Assembly: GCA_017430155.1 (NCBI GenBank)
Contig: JAFRNO010000133.1
Coordinates: forward strand, 1-7,341
Direction: 5' to 3'
DNA: 7,341 nt
Source of the DNA: Kiritimatiellia bacterium
GTDB lineage: Bacteria; Verrucomicrobiota; Kiritimatiellia; RFP12; UBA1067
Below the pieces are notes generated by a model. The model ran no database searches, was not told the DNA's origin, and was given only the letters and a program-made list of their open reading frames with translations. Positions 1-6,474 of the stretch are shown piece after piece. How positions within the stretch are numbered: position 1 is the stretch's first letter; the number at the start of each line of letters is the position of its first letter. The position numbers were made by a program, and so were the translations under genes.

Positions 1-3000
1 ACGGAAGGCGCAGGTTCCCCCATCCACGCCGCGAGCGCCTGAGCCGCGCCGACATCCGGGAACGTGCCGTCCGCCGACGTGCGGATGCGCCACATACCCG
101 AGCCCTCGAACGTGAGGCGGCACGCCGCGCCACTGGCCGCCGTGAAGTCAAAAGCGTTTCCGCCGCCGGCCGCACCGCCGCCGATCATGATGATCACGCC
201 CTTCCGGGGCCTTGCGATCTCAAGCGTCGCCGTGCCATCCGCCCCAGTCACGACCTGCACAATGCCCTGCGCGCCAACAACCGTCGGCTGGCCGACGATC
301 GCTGCCGCCGAAAGAATCCGAAGCGCGTTGCCGGCCGTCGGCGTCCCCGCGCCCGTCACGTCGATCGTGACGCCCGTCAGGTCCACCGCCCCCGAAACTA
401 CCAGCGGCTTCGTCGCGTCGACGACGCGCAGCGTCGCACCGCTCGCGGCCTCCAAGCCCGCGACAGCCGTCGCGGCGCTCCACGCGAACGTGGCGCCGCT
501 CGCGACCTTGAGCGACGTTTCGGACGAGATGCCGCCCGGAACCGACAGCGTGCCGCTTGCGATCTCCAGCTTACCGGGGCCGGCGACGGGATCTTCGAAC
601 GTCGCGGTGCCGCCGTTTGCGTCAATCGCGAGCGTCGCGCCTTCGTGAATGTACGCCGCGCGGTCAGAAGCCGCAGTGGTCGTCGCCACGCCCGACGCAG
701 GGCCGTACGTCCAGCCGCTCGCCACGTGCAGCACGGGACGTCCGCCGCGCGCGGCAAGCGTCAGCGGCGCGTCCGCGCCGGTGGACGCGACCGTCTGCCA
801 CGTCGCGGGCAACGTCACCGAAAGCGTGTCGGAGAACTCGAGCGGCGTCGCGCCCGTCGAGGGCTGCATCGTCTGCGAGATCACGAGCGTTCCCGAACCG
901 CCGTACAGCTGACGCGCGCCGCCACCCTTCACAACGGCGTCAATCCGCATCGAGCCGTCGACGACGATCTTCTGCGGCACGGCCGTCCACTGGTAGAATG
1001 CGCTTGCCAGCCTTCCATCGAAAGTCAACATCGCGCCTGTGGCGACGCGGAAACCCGCATTCGTCACGTCAAACGCCGCCACCTGGTTGGTGAATGCCAC
1101 GGTCCCGCTCTCGACGAACAGCCGCGACATGTCGGGCTTCGCCGGACGCTTCGTGAACGCCAACATGCGATGCGAGATCGTCCCGGTCGTGCGGATGTCG
1201 CCGCAGACGTGGACGGCGGCCTCGGTCTGGGCCTTGGCACCAGCGGCCTCGATACCGCCACCAAAGACAACTGGCCCTGAATCTGCCGCATAGAGGGAGA
1301 ATCGATTGTTGGAAGTCGTGCGTGCGTTGCAATTGATGTATTGCGGAACGGCCGAGAGCGAATAGATCGATGCGTTCGCCGTACCGCTGTCGCTTGCGTT
1401 GTATTTCTGGAACGAGAGCGGCTTCGTGGCATCGTTCGCCACGGTGAACGAACTGACCGCCGTGTCTCGGAACACCAACTGCACGATCGTCGGTGTCGTG
1501 TCTGTCATGTTGTAGTTGCTGGTCGTGTATTTGTCGACCGCGCCAAATACGATCGGATAGCGCGTGCCGCTCGTAGGCGGGGCCGCTTTGCAATACCAGC
1601 TGCCGGTGTTCCGCCACTTGTAGCTCGACGAACTGGAAACCCATTCGTACTGATAAGTACCATCGGCTTCCGTGACGGTCTTCTTCACGAGGACGATGTT
1701 GCCGCCAGCGCGCTTGAGAACGGCGCCGCTTGTCGCGCCCGAGAGCGTGATCCGGCCCGTGAAGTCCGCGATGGCATCCGATCCCGTGTCTACGAGGATG
1801 GGCGTCGCGCCGGTGGTGAACGTGTCGAGCACGGTCACGTTGATGTGTGCGGTGGGGTCGATGCTCCAGTTCGCGGCATACACGCCGTTGCCCTCGCCTG
1901 CGGAGACGTTGAGCGTCGCGCCTGGGCCGAGCGTCAGGCTTTCCGTGACGAGCGGAATGTAGTTACCGCTGGTTGCGACGCTCGGGATCGTGAGCGTGGC
2001 GTTGTTCGACACGATCACGCTGCTAAACGCGCGCGCCCCGTCCCAGTCGTACTTGCCAGTACCCTTGGTGGGCTTTAGCTCCATCGTGCCGCCGCCCATG
2101 ACGGTGAGCGAGGCGGCGTCCTTCACGCCGAGCGAGAGCTTGACGGTGCGCGTGGCGGAGGGGTCGTTCCAGTCGCGCGTGTCGACAGTGATGTCGCCCG
2201 TCGCGAAGGGATAGACCTCGCGGCCGCCCATGTCGCCCATGTCCGCCGTGGGCCGGATCGTCGTGGGCCCCTCGATGCGGAAGTAGCGGTTGGGGCCGCT
2301 CCCCGTGTTGTAGAACGGGTAAGCGGAAGAGAAAACAACCGTCGACGCCTTGAGGACGGATTCCGCCGATCCGGACGTGTGCCGAAGCGTACCGACCCAG
2401 GCGCGCTCGCCGAGGTCAAACAGGCAGCTGTTGTTGACCTCAGCGGAAAAGAACGTGCCGGAGGATTCGGCAACAAGGCGGGAGAATGCCGCCAAGGACG
2501 CCGCGCCGCCTGCGCAGACGGCGTCATTGACGAGGATGGCGCCGCCCGTGAGCGAAAGGGTCGTGCATTCGTCGATGCTCGGCGCGCAGTTGAACTGCAG
2601 CGTGCCGCCTGAGACCGTCAGCGTCGATCCGTCCGCGAACTCTGCGTAGCCGTCGCGGCAGATGTACGTGCCGCCCGCGACCGTCAGCGAGCTGTAGGGG
2701 GAAAACCTGCTGCGCTTGTTCGACGACTGGCCGCCGTTCTGGACATACGCAAGGCAGCGGTCGTAGAACGGCACGGCGTCGTCATCCGTGCGAAGGACGG
2801 AGTAGATCGAGGCGCTTCCGCCGTCGATCTGCACGACGTTGCGGTTCCTGTAGGTGAGGTAGATGAGGTTCACGCTGCCGGCCGTCATCGACATCTTCGC
2901 TCCGCGTCCGACCAGGTCGATCGCGTAGGTGGAGACCATGGACGAGGCATTCGCGAGGACGAGCTCGCCGTCCACCGAGATGTGTCCATGGTCGATGTTG

Positions 3001-3413
3001 GGCCCGTTGTAGTCGAACGCGACAGTCGCGCCGTCAAGCACGAGGCGGCGGTTCGCGCCGATCCGGTGCGCGGCCACGCTCGTCTCGTTCGAGATCAGGC
3101 CCGAGCCGCCGAGTGTCACGGATTTCACCCCGTCTCCCGCACGCGCGGTCACCTGAAGCGCGCCGATGAGATGCGTGCCGCTCACGCTGATGGCGTAGTC
3201 GGCGCCCGTGTCCGGCAGCACCGCACATTCCGACGCCGTGGGGGCGTGTCCAAGCGACCAGTTGGCACCCGTGGCCCAGGCACCGCCTGACGCCCCCTGC
3301 CAGACGTTCTCCGTCGCCGCCCATGCGTTGCCGCAAAGCACCGCCAGGACACCGGCGGAAAAGCACGCCGTCAGGCGTGTGGTCAACCTCAAACAATCTG
3401 CACAGATTCGCAC
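1..3413 (-). CDS. Giant secreted protein with autotransporter-type beta-strand repeats, partial (C-terminus off the window)
   Basis: I read the minus strand codon by codon from a GTG at 3413-3411 and found no stop down to base 1, giving at least 1137 residues. An AAGGAG lies 7 bases before the GTG, which decides the start. Residues 1-32 form a signal peptide: Arg-containing start, hydrophobic core around FSAGVLAVL, and a NAWA-A cleavage site. Mature residues 35-60 carry a W-x-G-x(4)-W...NWS...AP module, and a shorter version (KWRNTGSW...APPTSG) recurs near residue 598. Between and after them are many short beta motifs of the type G/N-A-T-L-x-V and V-x-G-G-T (for example near 265, 470, 500, 925 and 1000), as in autotransporter-associated beta-strand repeat proteins. 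From K1071 a Gly-rich stretch (IGGGAAGGG) leads into a non-repetitive segment ending RIRTSADGTF...GAAQALAAWMGE. This could be the N-terminal part of a glycosidase-type domain, which is inference. The protein probably acts outside the cytoplasm or at the surface. Ser, Thr, Gly and Ala dominate and codons are GC-ending. The reading frame is firm; the function is not. Confidence 0.85.
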   Translation of the reverse strand, partial: MRICADCLRLTTRLTACFSAGVLAVLCGNAWAATENVWQGASGGAWATGANWSLGHAPTASECAVLPDTGADYAISVSGTHLIGALQVTARAGDGVKSVTLGGSGLISNETSVAAHRIGANRRLVLDGATVAFDYNGPNIDHGHISVDGELVLANASSMVSTYAIDLVGRGAKMSMTAGSVNLIYLTYRNRNVVQIDGGSASIYSVLRTDDDAVPFYDRCLAYVQNGGQSSNKRSRFSPYSSLTVAGGTYICRDGYAEFADGSTLTVSGGTLQFNCAPSIDECTTLSLTGGAILVNDAVCAGGAASLAAFSRLVAESSGTFFSAEVNNSCLFDLGERAWVGTLRHTSGSAESVLKASTVVFSSAYPFYNTGSGPNRYFRIEGPTTIRPTADMGDMGGREVYPFATGDITVDTRDWNDPSATRTVKLSLGVKDAASLTVMGGGTMELKPTKGTGKYDWDGARAFSSVIVSNNATLTIPSVATSGNYIPLVTESLTLGPGATLNVSAGEGNGVYAANWSIDPTAHINVTVLDTFTTGATPILVDTGSDAIADFTGRITLSGATSGAVLKRAGGNIVLVKKTVTEADGTYQYEWVSSSSSYKWRNTGSWYCKAAPPTSGTRYPIVFGAVDKYTTSNYNMTDTTPTIVQLVFRDTAVSSFTVANDATKPLSFQKYNASDSGTANASIYSLSAVPQYINCNARTTSNNRFSLYAADSGPVVFGGGIEAAGAKAQTEAAVHVCGDIRTTGTISHRMLAFTKRPAKPDMSRLFVESGTVAFTNQVAAFDVTNAGFRVATGAMLTFDGRLASAFYQWTAVPQKIVVDGSMRIDAVVKGGGARQLYGGSGTLVISQTMQPSTGATPLEFSDTLSVTLPATWQTVASTGADAPLTLAARGGRPVLHVASGWTYGPASGVATTTAASDRAAYIHEGATLAIDANGGTATFEDPVAGPGKLEIASGTLSVPGGISSETSLKVASGATFAWSAATAVAGLEAASGATLRVVDATKPLVVSGAVDLTGVTIDVTGAGTPTAGNALRILSAAAIVGQPTVVGAQGIVQVVTGADGTATLEIARPRKGVIIMIGGGAAGGGNAFDFTAASGAACRLTFEGSGMWRIRTSADGTFPDVGAAQALAAWMGEPAPS

Positions 3414-3420
3414 GGCTAGT

Positions 3421-3426
3421 CTCCTT
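3421..3426 (-). promoter_or_regulatory. Ribosome binding site deciding a GTG start
   Basis: AAGGAG on the minus strand, 7 bases before the GTG at 3413. No ATG sits at a suitable distance in the same frame, and the signal peptide begins directly after this GTG, so the site settles the start. It is part of an 11-base string, CAACAAGGAGA, that also occurs at 5340-5350. Confidence 0.75.
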
Positions 3427-3443
3427 GTTGAAAACTAGCGGAT

Positions 3444-3472
3444 ATTATAAGATTTGCGCGTGCGCGCGTCAT
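3444..3472 (-). promoter_or_regulatory. Possible promoter for the giant secreted protein
   Basis: A perfect TATAAT lies at 3444-3449 on the minus strand, about 30 bases before the GTG start. A weak -35 candidate, ATGACG (3467-3472, four matches to TTGACA), lies 17 bases upstream; five of its six bases belong to the 26-bp repeat that ends the upstream gene. The spacer is an alternating G/C tract. The -10 is convincing; the -35 is not. Confidence 0.45.
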
Positions 3473-3493
3473 GTCCCCATTTCGGGGGACACG
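3468..3493. repeat. 26-bp REP-like hairpin repeat, copy 1
   Basis: This string is identical over 26 bases to 6336-6361 and in the same orientation. Its core is an inverted repeat, TGTCCCC / GGGGACA, with a 6-base loop (ATTTCG). Read on the minus strand it encodes V-S-P-E-M-G-T-stop and so forms the C-terminus of the GH36-like gene. It resembles the TGTCCCC-type REP elements linked to REP-associated tyrosine transposases (from memory). No such transposase is in the window. The hairpin may also slow or end transcription, but no T-run follows it. Confidence 0.8.
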
Positions 3494-5100
3494 ATCTTGA
3501 CCCAGATGAAATCGAGCCTGCCGCAGTCCGAGACCTTAAGCATGTCCCCGTCCAAGGACGCCTCGCCACGCCCTCCAATCACAACCGCCTTCCGTCCGCA
3601 TGCCTTGATCAGACCGGAAAGAGGCAGAGTGTACTCATCGCGGTCGTCCAGCTCTCTGAAGAGAAGCACAGTGCCCTCCGTCCCGTCGCGAGACGCCGTC
3701 ACAAACCCCGTCCAGGAAACACCGTCCGGCCTCGCCCCCACTGGATAGACGTAGCCAGCGTGGACGGCATCGCGCTCCTGCTTCCAGCGCGCGATCAGCG
3801 GCCTCCACGCCGAGACCGTCTCCGACGAGAGATTCTGTATCTCGAACCATCCGAGAGGAGACGAAAGCATCGAGATGGCGAATATCGCGTCGCGCGGCCA
3901 GCGCGCAGGGGCGAGCCTGTCGCCCTCTGGATACAGCTCCGGCATCCTCTCCGGGTTCAGAACCTCCATCCTCAGACGCGCCGGATCGACAACATGCGCT
4001 AGGCTCCACAAGTTTCTCAAGGTGAAGTGCGGCCACCAAAGGCGAGTCTCTTTCTTCCGAATGTATCTGTTCTCCACGAATACAGGCCCGATCCTCGGGA
4101 ACCCGAAATACCCCGGACGCACGCCCGCCGTCACATCGAGGTCCACCGTAATCCGCCCGCCCGACTCGTCCATCAGACGGTCCATGAGCATCGCCTGGCG
4201 CGAAAGCGCAAGGGGCGTTGGCGTCTTCATCGAGTCGAGTTTGAAGTAGTCGACGCCCAGCGTGCGGTGCAGCTTGAGAAGCAGATCCGCGTCCTTCCCC
4301 CAGTTGGCCGCGTCGTTCGACGAGTCGGGCCCGAACCACAGCCCGAACTTCATGCCCTTGGAGCGTGCCTTCTCTATGACCGGCTTGAGCCCGTTCGGGA
4401 AGCGCACTGGATCGACGTCCCAGAATCCCTCGACGTCCCACCACGATCCCCAGCGCCCCTTTTCCCCCTTGGCGAGCGCCGCCGAATTGGCCGACCTGCC
4501 CTTCTGCCATCCGTCGTCGATCTGTATCACGTCCACGCCAAGCTCCGCGCCCGCCTCCACCTCGCGCATGAGGAACTGCTCGTTGATGCACGCGTCGCGG
4601 TTTCCGTCGCCCCAGGTGTTTGAGAGAAAGAGCCCGTCGCGCCCGGCCGCATACGGCCTGAAGCGCCGGTGGAAGTCCGTCGCAGCGCGCACGCGCCCCG
4701 GCCTGCCGCCGCTGTAGCGCAGCTTGACGCACGGATAGGAATTTGAAAGGACTGCTATCTTCCCGTGCACCGGGTCCACGCGGTAGTCGGGCGACTTGTC
4801 GGCCCTTGCATGAGGCAGAGGCGCCTGGCGGAAGAACGCGACGCCATCCCCGCCAAGAGCGTCCTCCACGAACAGCGCCGGCGCGGACACCTCAAACGGC
4901 TTCTCGCAGCGCGCGAGAAGGTACTCCCGCTCGAAGTACAGCTCGTTGTGCCTGTCGGTGTCGTCCATGAGCTGGACGACGACTAGCCTTGGATGTACCC
5001 AGGAATACGCAAGATCCTGCACCGCGGCTGCTTCGGCCGGCGATGCCAGAGACGCGGCGGCGCACAGCGCGGCCAGTTCTAACTTGACAGAAGTTTTCAT
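3469..5100 (-). CDS. Secreted GH36-like glycosidase (alpha-galactosidase/melibiase superfamily, clan GH-D)
   Basis: A 543-residue protein with a signal peptide (1-24; hydrophobic AALCAAASLAS, then an AEA-type cleavage site), so it is exported. An N-terminal beta domain (about 30-150) precedes a TIM barrel. Barrel hallmarks are LSNTWGDGNRD (159-169), the DV-QIDDGWQ block (190-199; typical of GH36 and raffinose-synthase-like enzymes), GLWFGPDSSND (253-263), and VDYFKLDSM (283-291), where D289 matches the GH36 nucleophile position. The usual acid/base block (an Asp after a Gly-rich Arg motif) is replaced by DLDVTAGVRPGYFG (320-333) with no Asp after the Arg; E343 in FVENRY is an alternative acid. 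A C-terminal beta domain follows from about 440. The start ATG has a strong GGAGGTG. The last seven residues, VSPEMGT, come from a hairpin repeat rather than from the family. It probably releases galactose or a related sugar from glycans, but the substrate is unknown. It is one base from the upstream remnant, so the two are likely co-transcribed. Confidence 0.85.
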   Translation of the reverse strand: MKTSVKLELAALCAAASLASPAEAAAVQDLAYSWVHPRLVVVQLMDDTDRHNELYFEREYLLARCEKPFEVSAPALFVEDALGGDGVAFFRQAPLPHARADKSPDYRVDPVHGKIAVLSNSYPCVKLRYSGGRPGRVRAATDFHRRFRPYAAGRDGLFLSNTWGDGNRDACINEQFLMREVEAGAELGVDVIQIDDGWQKGRSANSAALAKGEKGRWGSWWDVEGFWDVDPVRFPNGLKPVIEKARSKGMKFGLWFGPDSSNDAANWGKDADLLLKLHRTLGVDYFKLDSMKTPTPLALSRQAMLMDRLMDESGGRITVDLDVTAGVRPGYFGFPRIGPVFVENRYIRKKETRLWWPHFTLRNLWSLAHVVDPARLRMEVLNPERMPELYPEGDRLAPARWPRDAIFAISMLSSPLGWFEIQNLSSETVSAWRPLIARWKQERDAVHAGYVYPVGARPDGVSWTGFVTASRDGTEGTVLLFRELDDRDEYTLPLSGLIKACGRKAVVIGGRGEASLDGDMLKVSDCGRLDFIWVKIVSPEMGT

Positions 5101-5101
5101 T

Positions 5102-5326
5102 TCACCTCCAGGTCTGTTCCACGATCCAAAGCCGGCAGTGGTCGAATCCTTCCGGCAGACTAACCGGCTCCTTGTCCAGAACGATGCTGCCGTTCTCCCC
5201 TATCGGCTGGCGCGTGCGCGGCGTGTCCACGTAGATGTTGTGCGAAAGGAAGTTCACGCACGGCCAATCCAGAATCTCGAAGAGATACGAATACCATTCG
5301 CGCCAGACCCCTTCCGACGGCTTCAC
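5102..5326 (-). pseudogene. Unrecognised C-terminal coding remnant upstream of the GH36-like gene
   Basis: A 74-residue frame from GTG 5326 to TGA 5102, open further upstream to 5452, where it overlaps the antitoxin-like gene in another frame. The residues after the GTG look like real protein: dense in Trp, Tyr, Phe and Asp (EGVWREWYSYLFEILDWP, then SHNIYVDTPRTRQPIGENG, ending HCRLWIVEQTWR), with GC-ending codons like those of the glycosidase. It has no signal peptide or membrane segment, and I do not recognise the family. An 11-base string with a Shine-Dalgarno core lies at 5340-5350, but it is 13-14 bases from the GTG, which is too far for a good start. The simplest reading is the end of a larger gene, once in operon with the glycosidase, that lost its front when the toxin-antitoxin pair arrived. 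A small intact gene is possible. Confidence 0.45.
5103..5109 (-). promoter_or_regulatory. Strong ribosome binding site of the GH36-like gene, overlapping the upstream stop codon
   Basis: GGAGGTG on the minus strand sits close before the ATG at 5100. The TGA of the upstream coding remnant (5104-5102) lies within and just after this site, leaving a single base before the ATG. This arrangement suggests translational coupling between the two frames. Confidence 0.75.
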
Positions 5327-5375
5327 GGCGGCGGCGCGTTCTCCTTGTTGGATTGTGGTTTGTGGAAAATGGTCA

Positions 5376-5573
5376 TCACACAGGGAACAAAGCATCCGTC
5401 CCGACATTGGATCGGCAGTATTCAAGAAAGGACAATCCCACCTCACCCGCACGACGCTTCATTTCTCGAATGCTCTCTATGTAGCGCTTCGGGTCGTTCC
5501 CAAAACGCGAGGAAATCTCATGGCGGACAGCATAAACCTCGTCCATAATCGGATCTTCTTCTTTCTCTTTCAT
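5376..5573 (-). CDS. Small antitoxin-like protein paired with the PIN toxin
   Basis: A 65-residue protein starting at ATG 5573, which overlaps the PIN gene's stop by 4 bases (ATGA); a GGAGGAG lies 5 bases before it at 5579-5585, so translation is probably coupled. Its opening, KEEDPIMDEVYAVRHEISSRFGNDPKRYIES, matches the D-P-I-x-x-E-V-x-x-[IV]-R-x-E-I-[SA]-x-[RE]-[FH]-G-x-D pattern of small proteins that accompany PIN toxins of the ETS type. The N-terminal half is charged and likely helical. The tail (FLEYCRSNVGTDALFPV) differs from the short basic Pro-rich end I expect in this group. It is presumed to bind and neutralise the PIN protein and may co-repress the pair. A longer upstream start at 5696 would lie inside the PIN gene and is unlikely. 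Confidence 0.6.
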   Translation of the reverse strand: MKEKEEDPIMDEVYAVRHEISSRFGNDPKRYIESIREMKRRAGEVGLSFLEYCRSNVGTDALFPV

Positions 5574-6070
5574 TCCAGCTCCTCCTTCATGAAGTTTTCT
5601 GGCGTGACGATGGCAGGGCATTGAAACCCCGCCTTGGTCACGACTGCAATTGTCTTCGGCAATGCAAAGCGGTTTGCCAAATGGCGGCAGTTCCATGTCA
5701 AAAGAACGTCCATGCCATGTATCGCCGCCGTAGCTATGTGGTAGGCATCGGTAACTTCATCCTTCGGCACGGCACTGTCAGAGAGTAACACCTTTGCAAG
5801 AGCATCTATGTCAGGCGTAGAGCCATCAAGTTCATGTATCCCATCAAGGATAGCAAGACGCAGTTGCGACTGTTCGCCGTCACCACGCGCCGCCTCAGCA
5901 AGGACATGTTCAGAAACATGTATCTCGCACTTCGGCGCAGCCTCCTCCCACCATTTGCGAGTCCAAGCCTGCTTGACGGCATGATCGGGATTAGTGGATG
6001 GCCGTGAGACCAACCAGCTCCAGAACGACGTCTCGCAATAGACTTTCAGTTTTTTCCTCGCCTCTTCCAT
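5570..6070 (-). CDS. PIN-domain ribonuclease toxin, VapC-like
   Basis: A 166-residue protein when started at ATG 6070, which puts the first beta strand (KLKVYCETSFWSWL) directly after the start, as usual for the family. The frame is open further to 6130, but that part holds the promoter and a palindrome. PIN features in order are Y-x-E-T-S (E13 as first acidic residue), VSEHVLAEAARGD (E59 as second), VTDAYHIATAAIHGMDVLLTWNCRHLAN (D108, then D121 and N127 in the third acidic block), and the typical end ...FQCPAIVTPENFMKEELE. Family members cleave RNA with bound metal ions and are held in check by a partner protein. Here the toxin gene comes first and the partner follows with ATGA overlap, the reverse of the usual vapBC order. 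All expected acidic residues are present, so it looks intact. Confidence 0.85.
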   Translation of the reverse strand: MEEARKKLKVYCETSFWSWLVSRPSTNPDHAVKQAWTRKWWEEAAPKCEIHVSEHVLAEAARGDGEQSQLRLAILDGIHELDGSTPDIDALAKVLLSDSAVPKDEVTDAYHIATAAIHGMDVLLTWNCRHLANRFALPKTIAVVTKAGFQCPAIVTPENFMKEELE

Positions 6071-6085
6071 AATCGCTTCCCGTTC

Positions 6086-6104
6086 AAGGGGGACAATGCC
6101 CCTT
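6086..6104. promoter_or_regulatory. Inverted repeat between promoter and start of the PIN gene (possible operator)
   Basis: AAGGGG (6086-6091) and CCCCTT (6099-6104) are perfect arms around a 7-base centre. The site lies between a -10 candidate at 6121-6126 and the ATG at 6070, where a toxin-antitoxin complex could bind and repress. As RNA it would form a small leader hairpin. A regulatory role is inference from position and symmetry. Confidence 0.35.
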
Positions 6105-6120
6105 TCCAGAAATCGCCGGT

Positions 6121-6129
6121 ATGATACCA
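6121..6129 (-). promoter_or_regulatory. Extended -10 promoter candidate for the PIN/antitoxin pair
   Basis: The minus strand reads TGGTATCAT, an extended -10 (TG-n-TATCAT, one mismatch to TATAAT). Transcription would begin near 6114, giving a leader of about 45 bases before the ATG at 6070. I see no clear -35. The same TGTGGTAT string precedes the -10 candidate at 6839-6847. Confidence 0.4.
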
Positions 6130-6166
6130 CATCCCGCCGACGGTTTCAAGACGGGAACTTGTCCAC

Positions 6167-6183
6167 ACAGGCGTCTCGCCTGT
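6167..6183. repeat. Short REP-like palindrome
   Basis: ACAGGC and GCCTGT are perfect 6-base arms around GTCTC. This AGGCG(T/A)CTCGCCT-type palindrome resembles a repeat I know as common between genes of Verrucomicrobia-like bacteria; that resemblance is from memory. Only one copy is in the window. Confidence 0.45.
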
Positions 6184-6335
6184 CCCTCTCGGCTCCCAGC
6201 CGCTGGCTTTACTTTGTCTTTGCATGTGTAGTCGTTGAAAAGCCTGACGCATTGAACGCCTTGATTGCATTTGCCATCTGCCATCCCCTCACCTGTCTGC
6301 GCGGAGATACGGTTGGGTCCACGCCACGTGCACCT

Positions 6336-6361
6336 GTCATGTCCCCATTTCGGGGGACACG
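6336..6361. repeat. 26-bp REP-like hairpin repeat, copy 2
   Basis: Identical over all 26 bases to 3468-3493, in the same orientation, with the TGTCCCC / GGGGACA stem. Unlike the first copy it lies in gene-free DNA. The flanks differ at once on both sides (C against T on the left, A against C on the right), so only the element itself is shared. Confidence 0.8.
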
Positions 6362-6426
6362 CCCCCGAACACACCTGCGAACTAACACACTTTATGAAAT
6401 GTGATAGTTGCTCGGCGCCCTGATCG

Positions 6427-6441
6427 GTCCCTGTTGACACA
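6427..6441. repeat. Partial copy of the GTCCCTGTTGA element
   Basis: GTCCCTGTTGA (6427-6437) is repeated exactly at 6791-6801. Its extension GTTGACACA (6433-6441) matches the opposite strand of 6775-6783. This looks like one arm of the palindrome at 6779-6801. The two sites bracket the small Cys/His protein gene. Confidence 0.5.
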
Positions 6442-6445
6442 TTTC

Positions 6446-6462
6446 CGCGCCTCGAAGGCGCG
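6446..6462 (-). terminator. Strong hairpin just after the small Cys/His protein gene
   Basis: Perfect 7-base arms CGCGCCT / AGGCGCG enclose a 3-base loop, 12 bases past the stop at 6475. The position fits a transcription terminator. No T-run follows on the minus strand, so it is not a classical intrinsic terminator; it could protect the 3' end of the mRNA or be another REP-like palindrome. Confidence 0.4.
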
Positions 6463-6474
6463 AGATGGTCGCGC

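Larger units (their letters stand above)
6071..6474. other. Gene-free stretch rich in unrelated palindromes
   Basis: I find no convincing gene here on either strand. Frames that stay open across it show no recognisable protein pattern and cross the palindromes. It holds the PIN promoter and operator candidate (6086-6129), a short palindrome (6167-6183), the second copy of the 26-bp hairpin repeat (6336-6361), a partial element shared with 6775-6801 (6427-6441), and a strong hairpin (6446-6462). Sequence at 6184-6335 and 6362-6420 shows nothing I can name. Confidence 0.6.

Noticed and set aside
64..1293. Plus-strand open frames over the first 1.3 kb (up to about 211 codons)
   Set aside because: They lie opposite the continuous minus-strand frame, are rich in Arg or Ala/Pro in the way GC-rich antisense frames are, and show no protein family pattern.
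1341..2078. A 245-codon plus-strand frame
   Set aside because: Composition is extreme (Arg/Val/His/Gly) and it is antisense to the signal-peptide-bearing beta-strand protein. Length alone is not evidence in GC-rich DNA.
3635..4732. A 365-codon minus-strand frame overlapping the glycosidase
   Set aside because: It is a shifted frame of the GH36-like gene. The correct frame has the signal peptide, ribosome binding site and catalytic motifs.
5574..5696. An upstream in-frame extension of the antitoxin-like gene
   Set aside because: This part lies wholly inside the PIN gene in another frame. The ATG at 5573 has a strong ribosome binding site and an ATGA overlap.
3468..6361. The two 26-bp repeats as ends of a 2.9-kb composite transposon
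   Set aside because: They are hairpin elements in the same orientation with no transposase between them and no target duplication visible. Independent REP-like insertions explain them better.
6071..6474. A CRISPR array or tRNA gene in the gene-free stretch
   Set aside because: There are no regularly spaced direct repeats, and I found no cloverleaf with a TTCGA-type T-loop. The palindromes are of different families.
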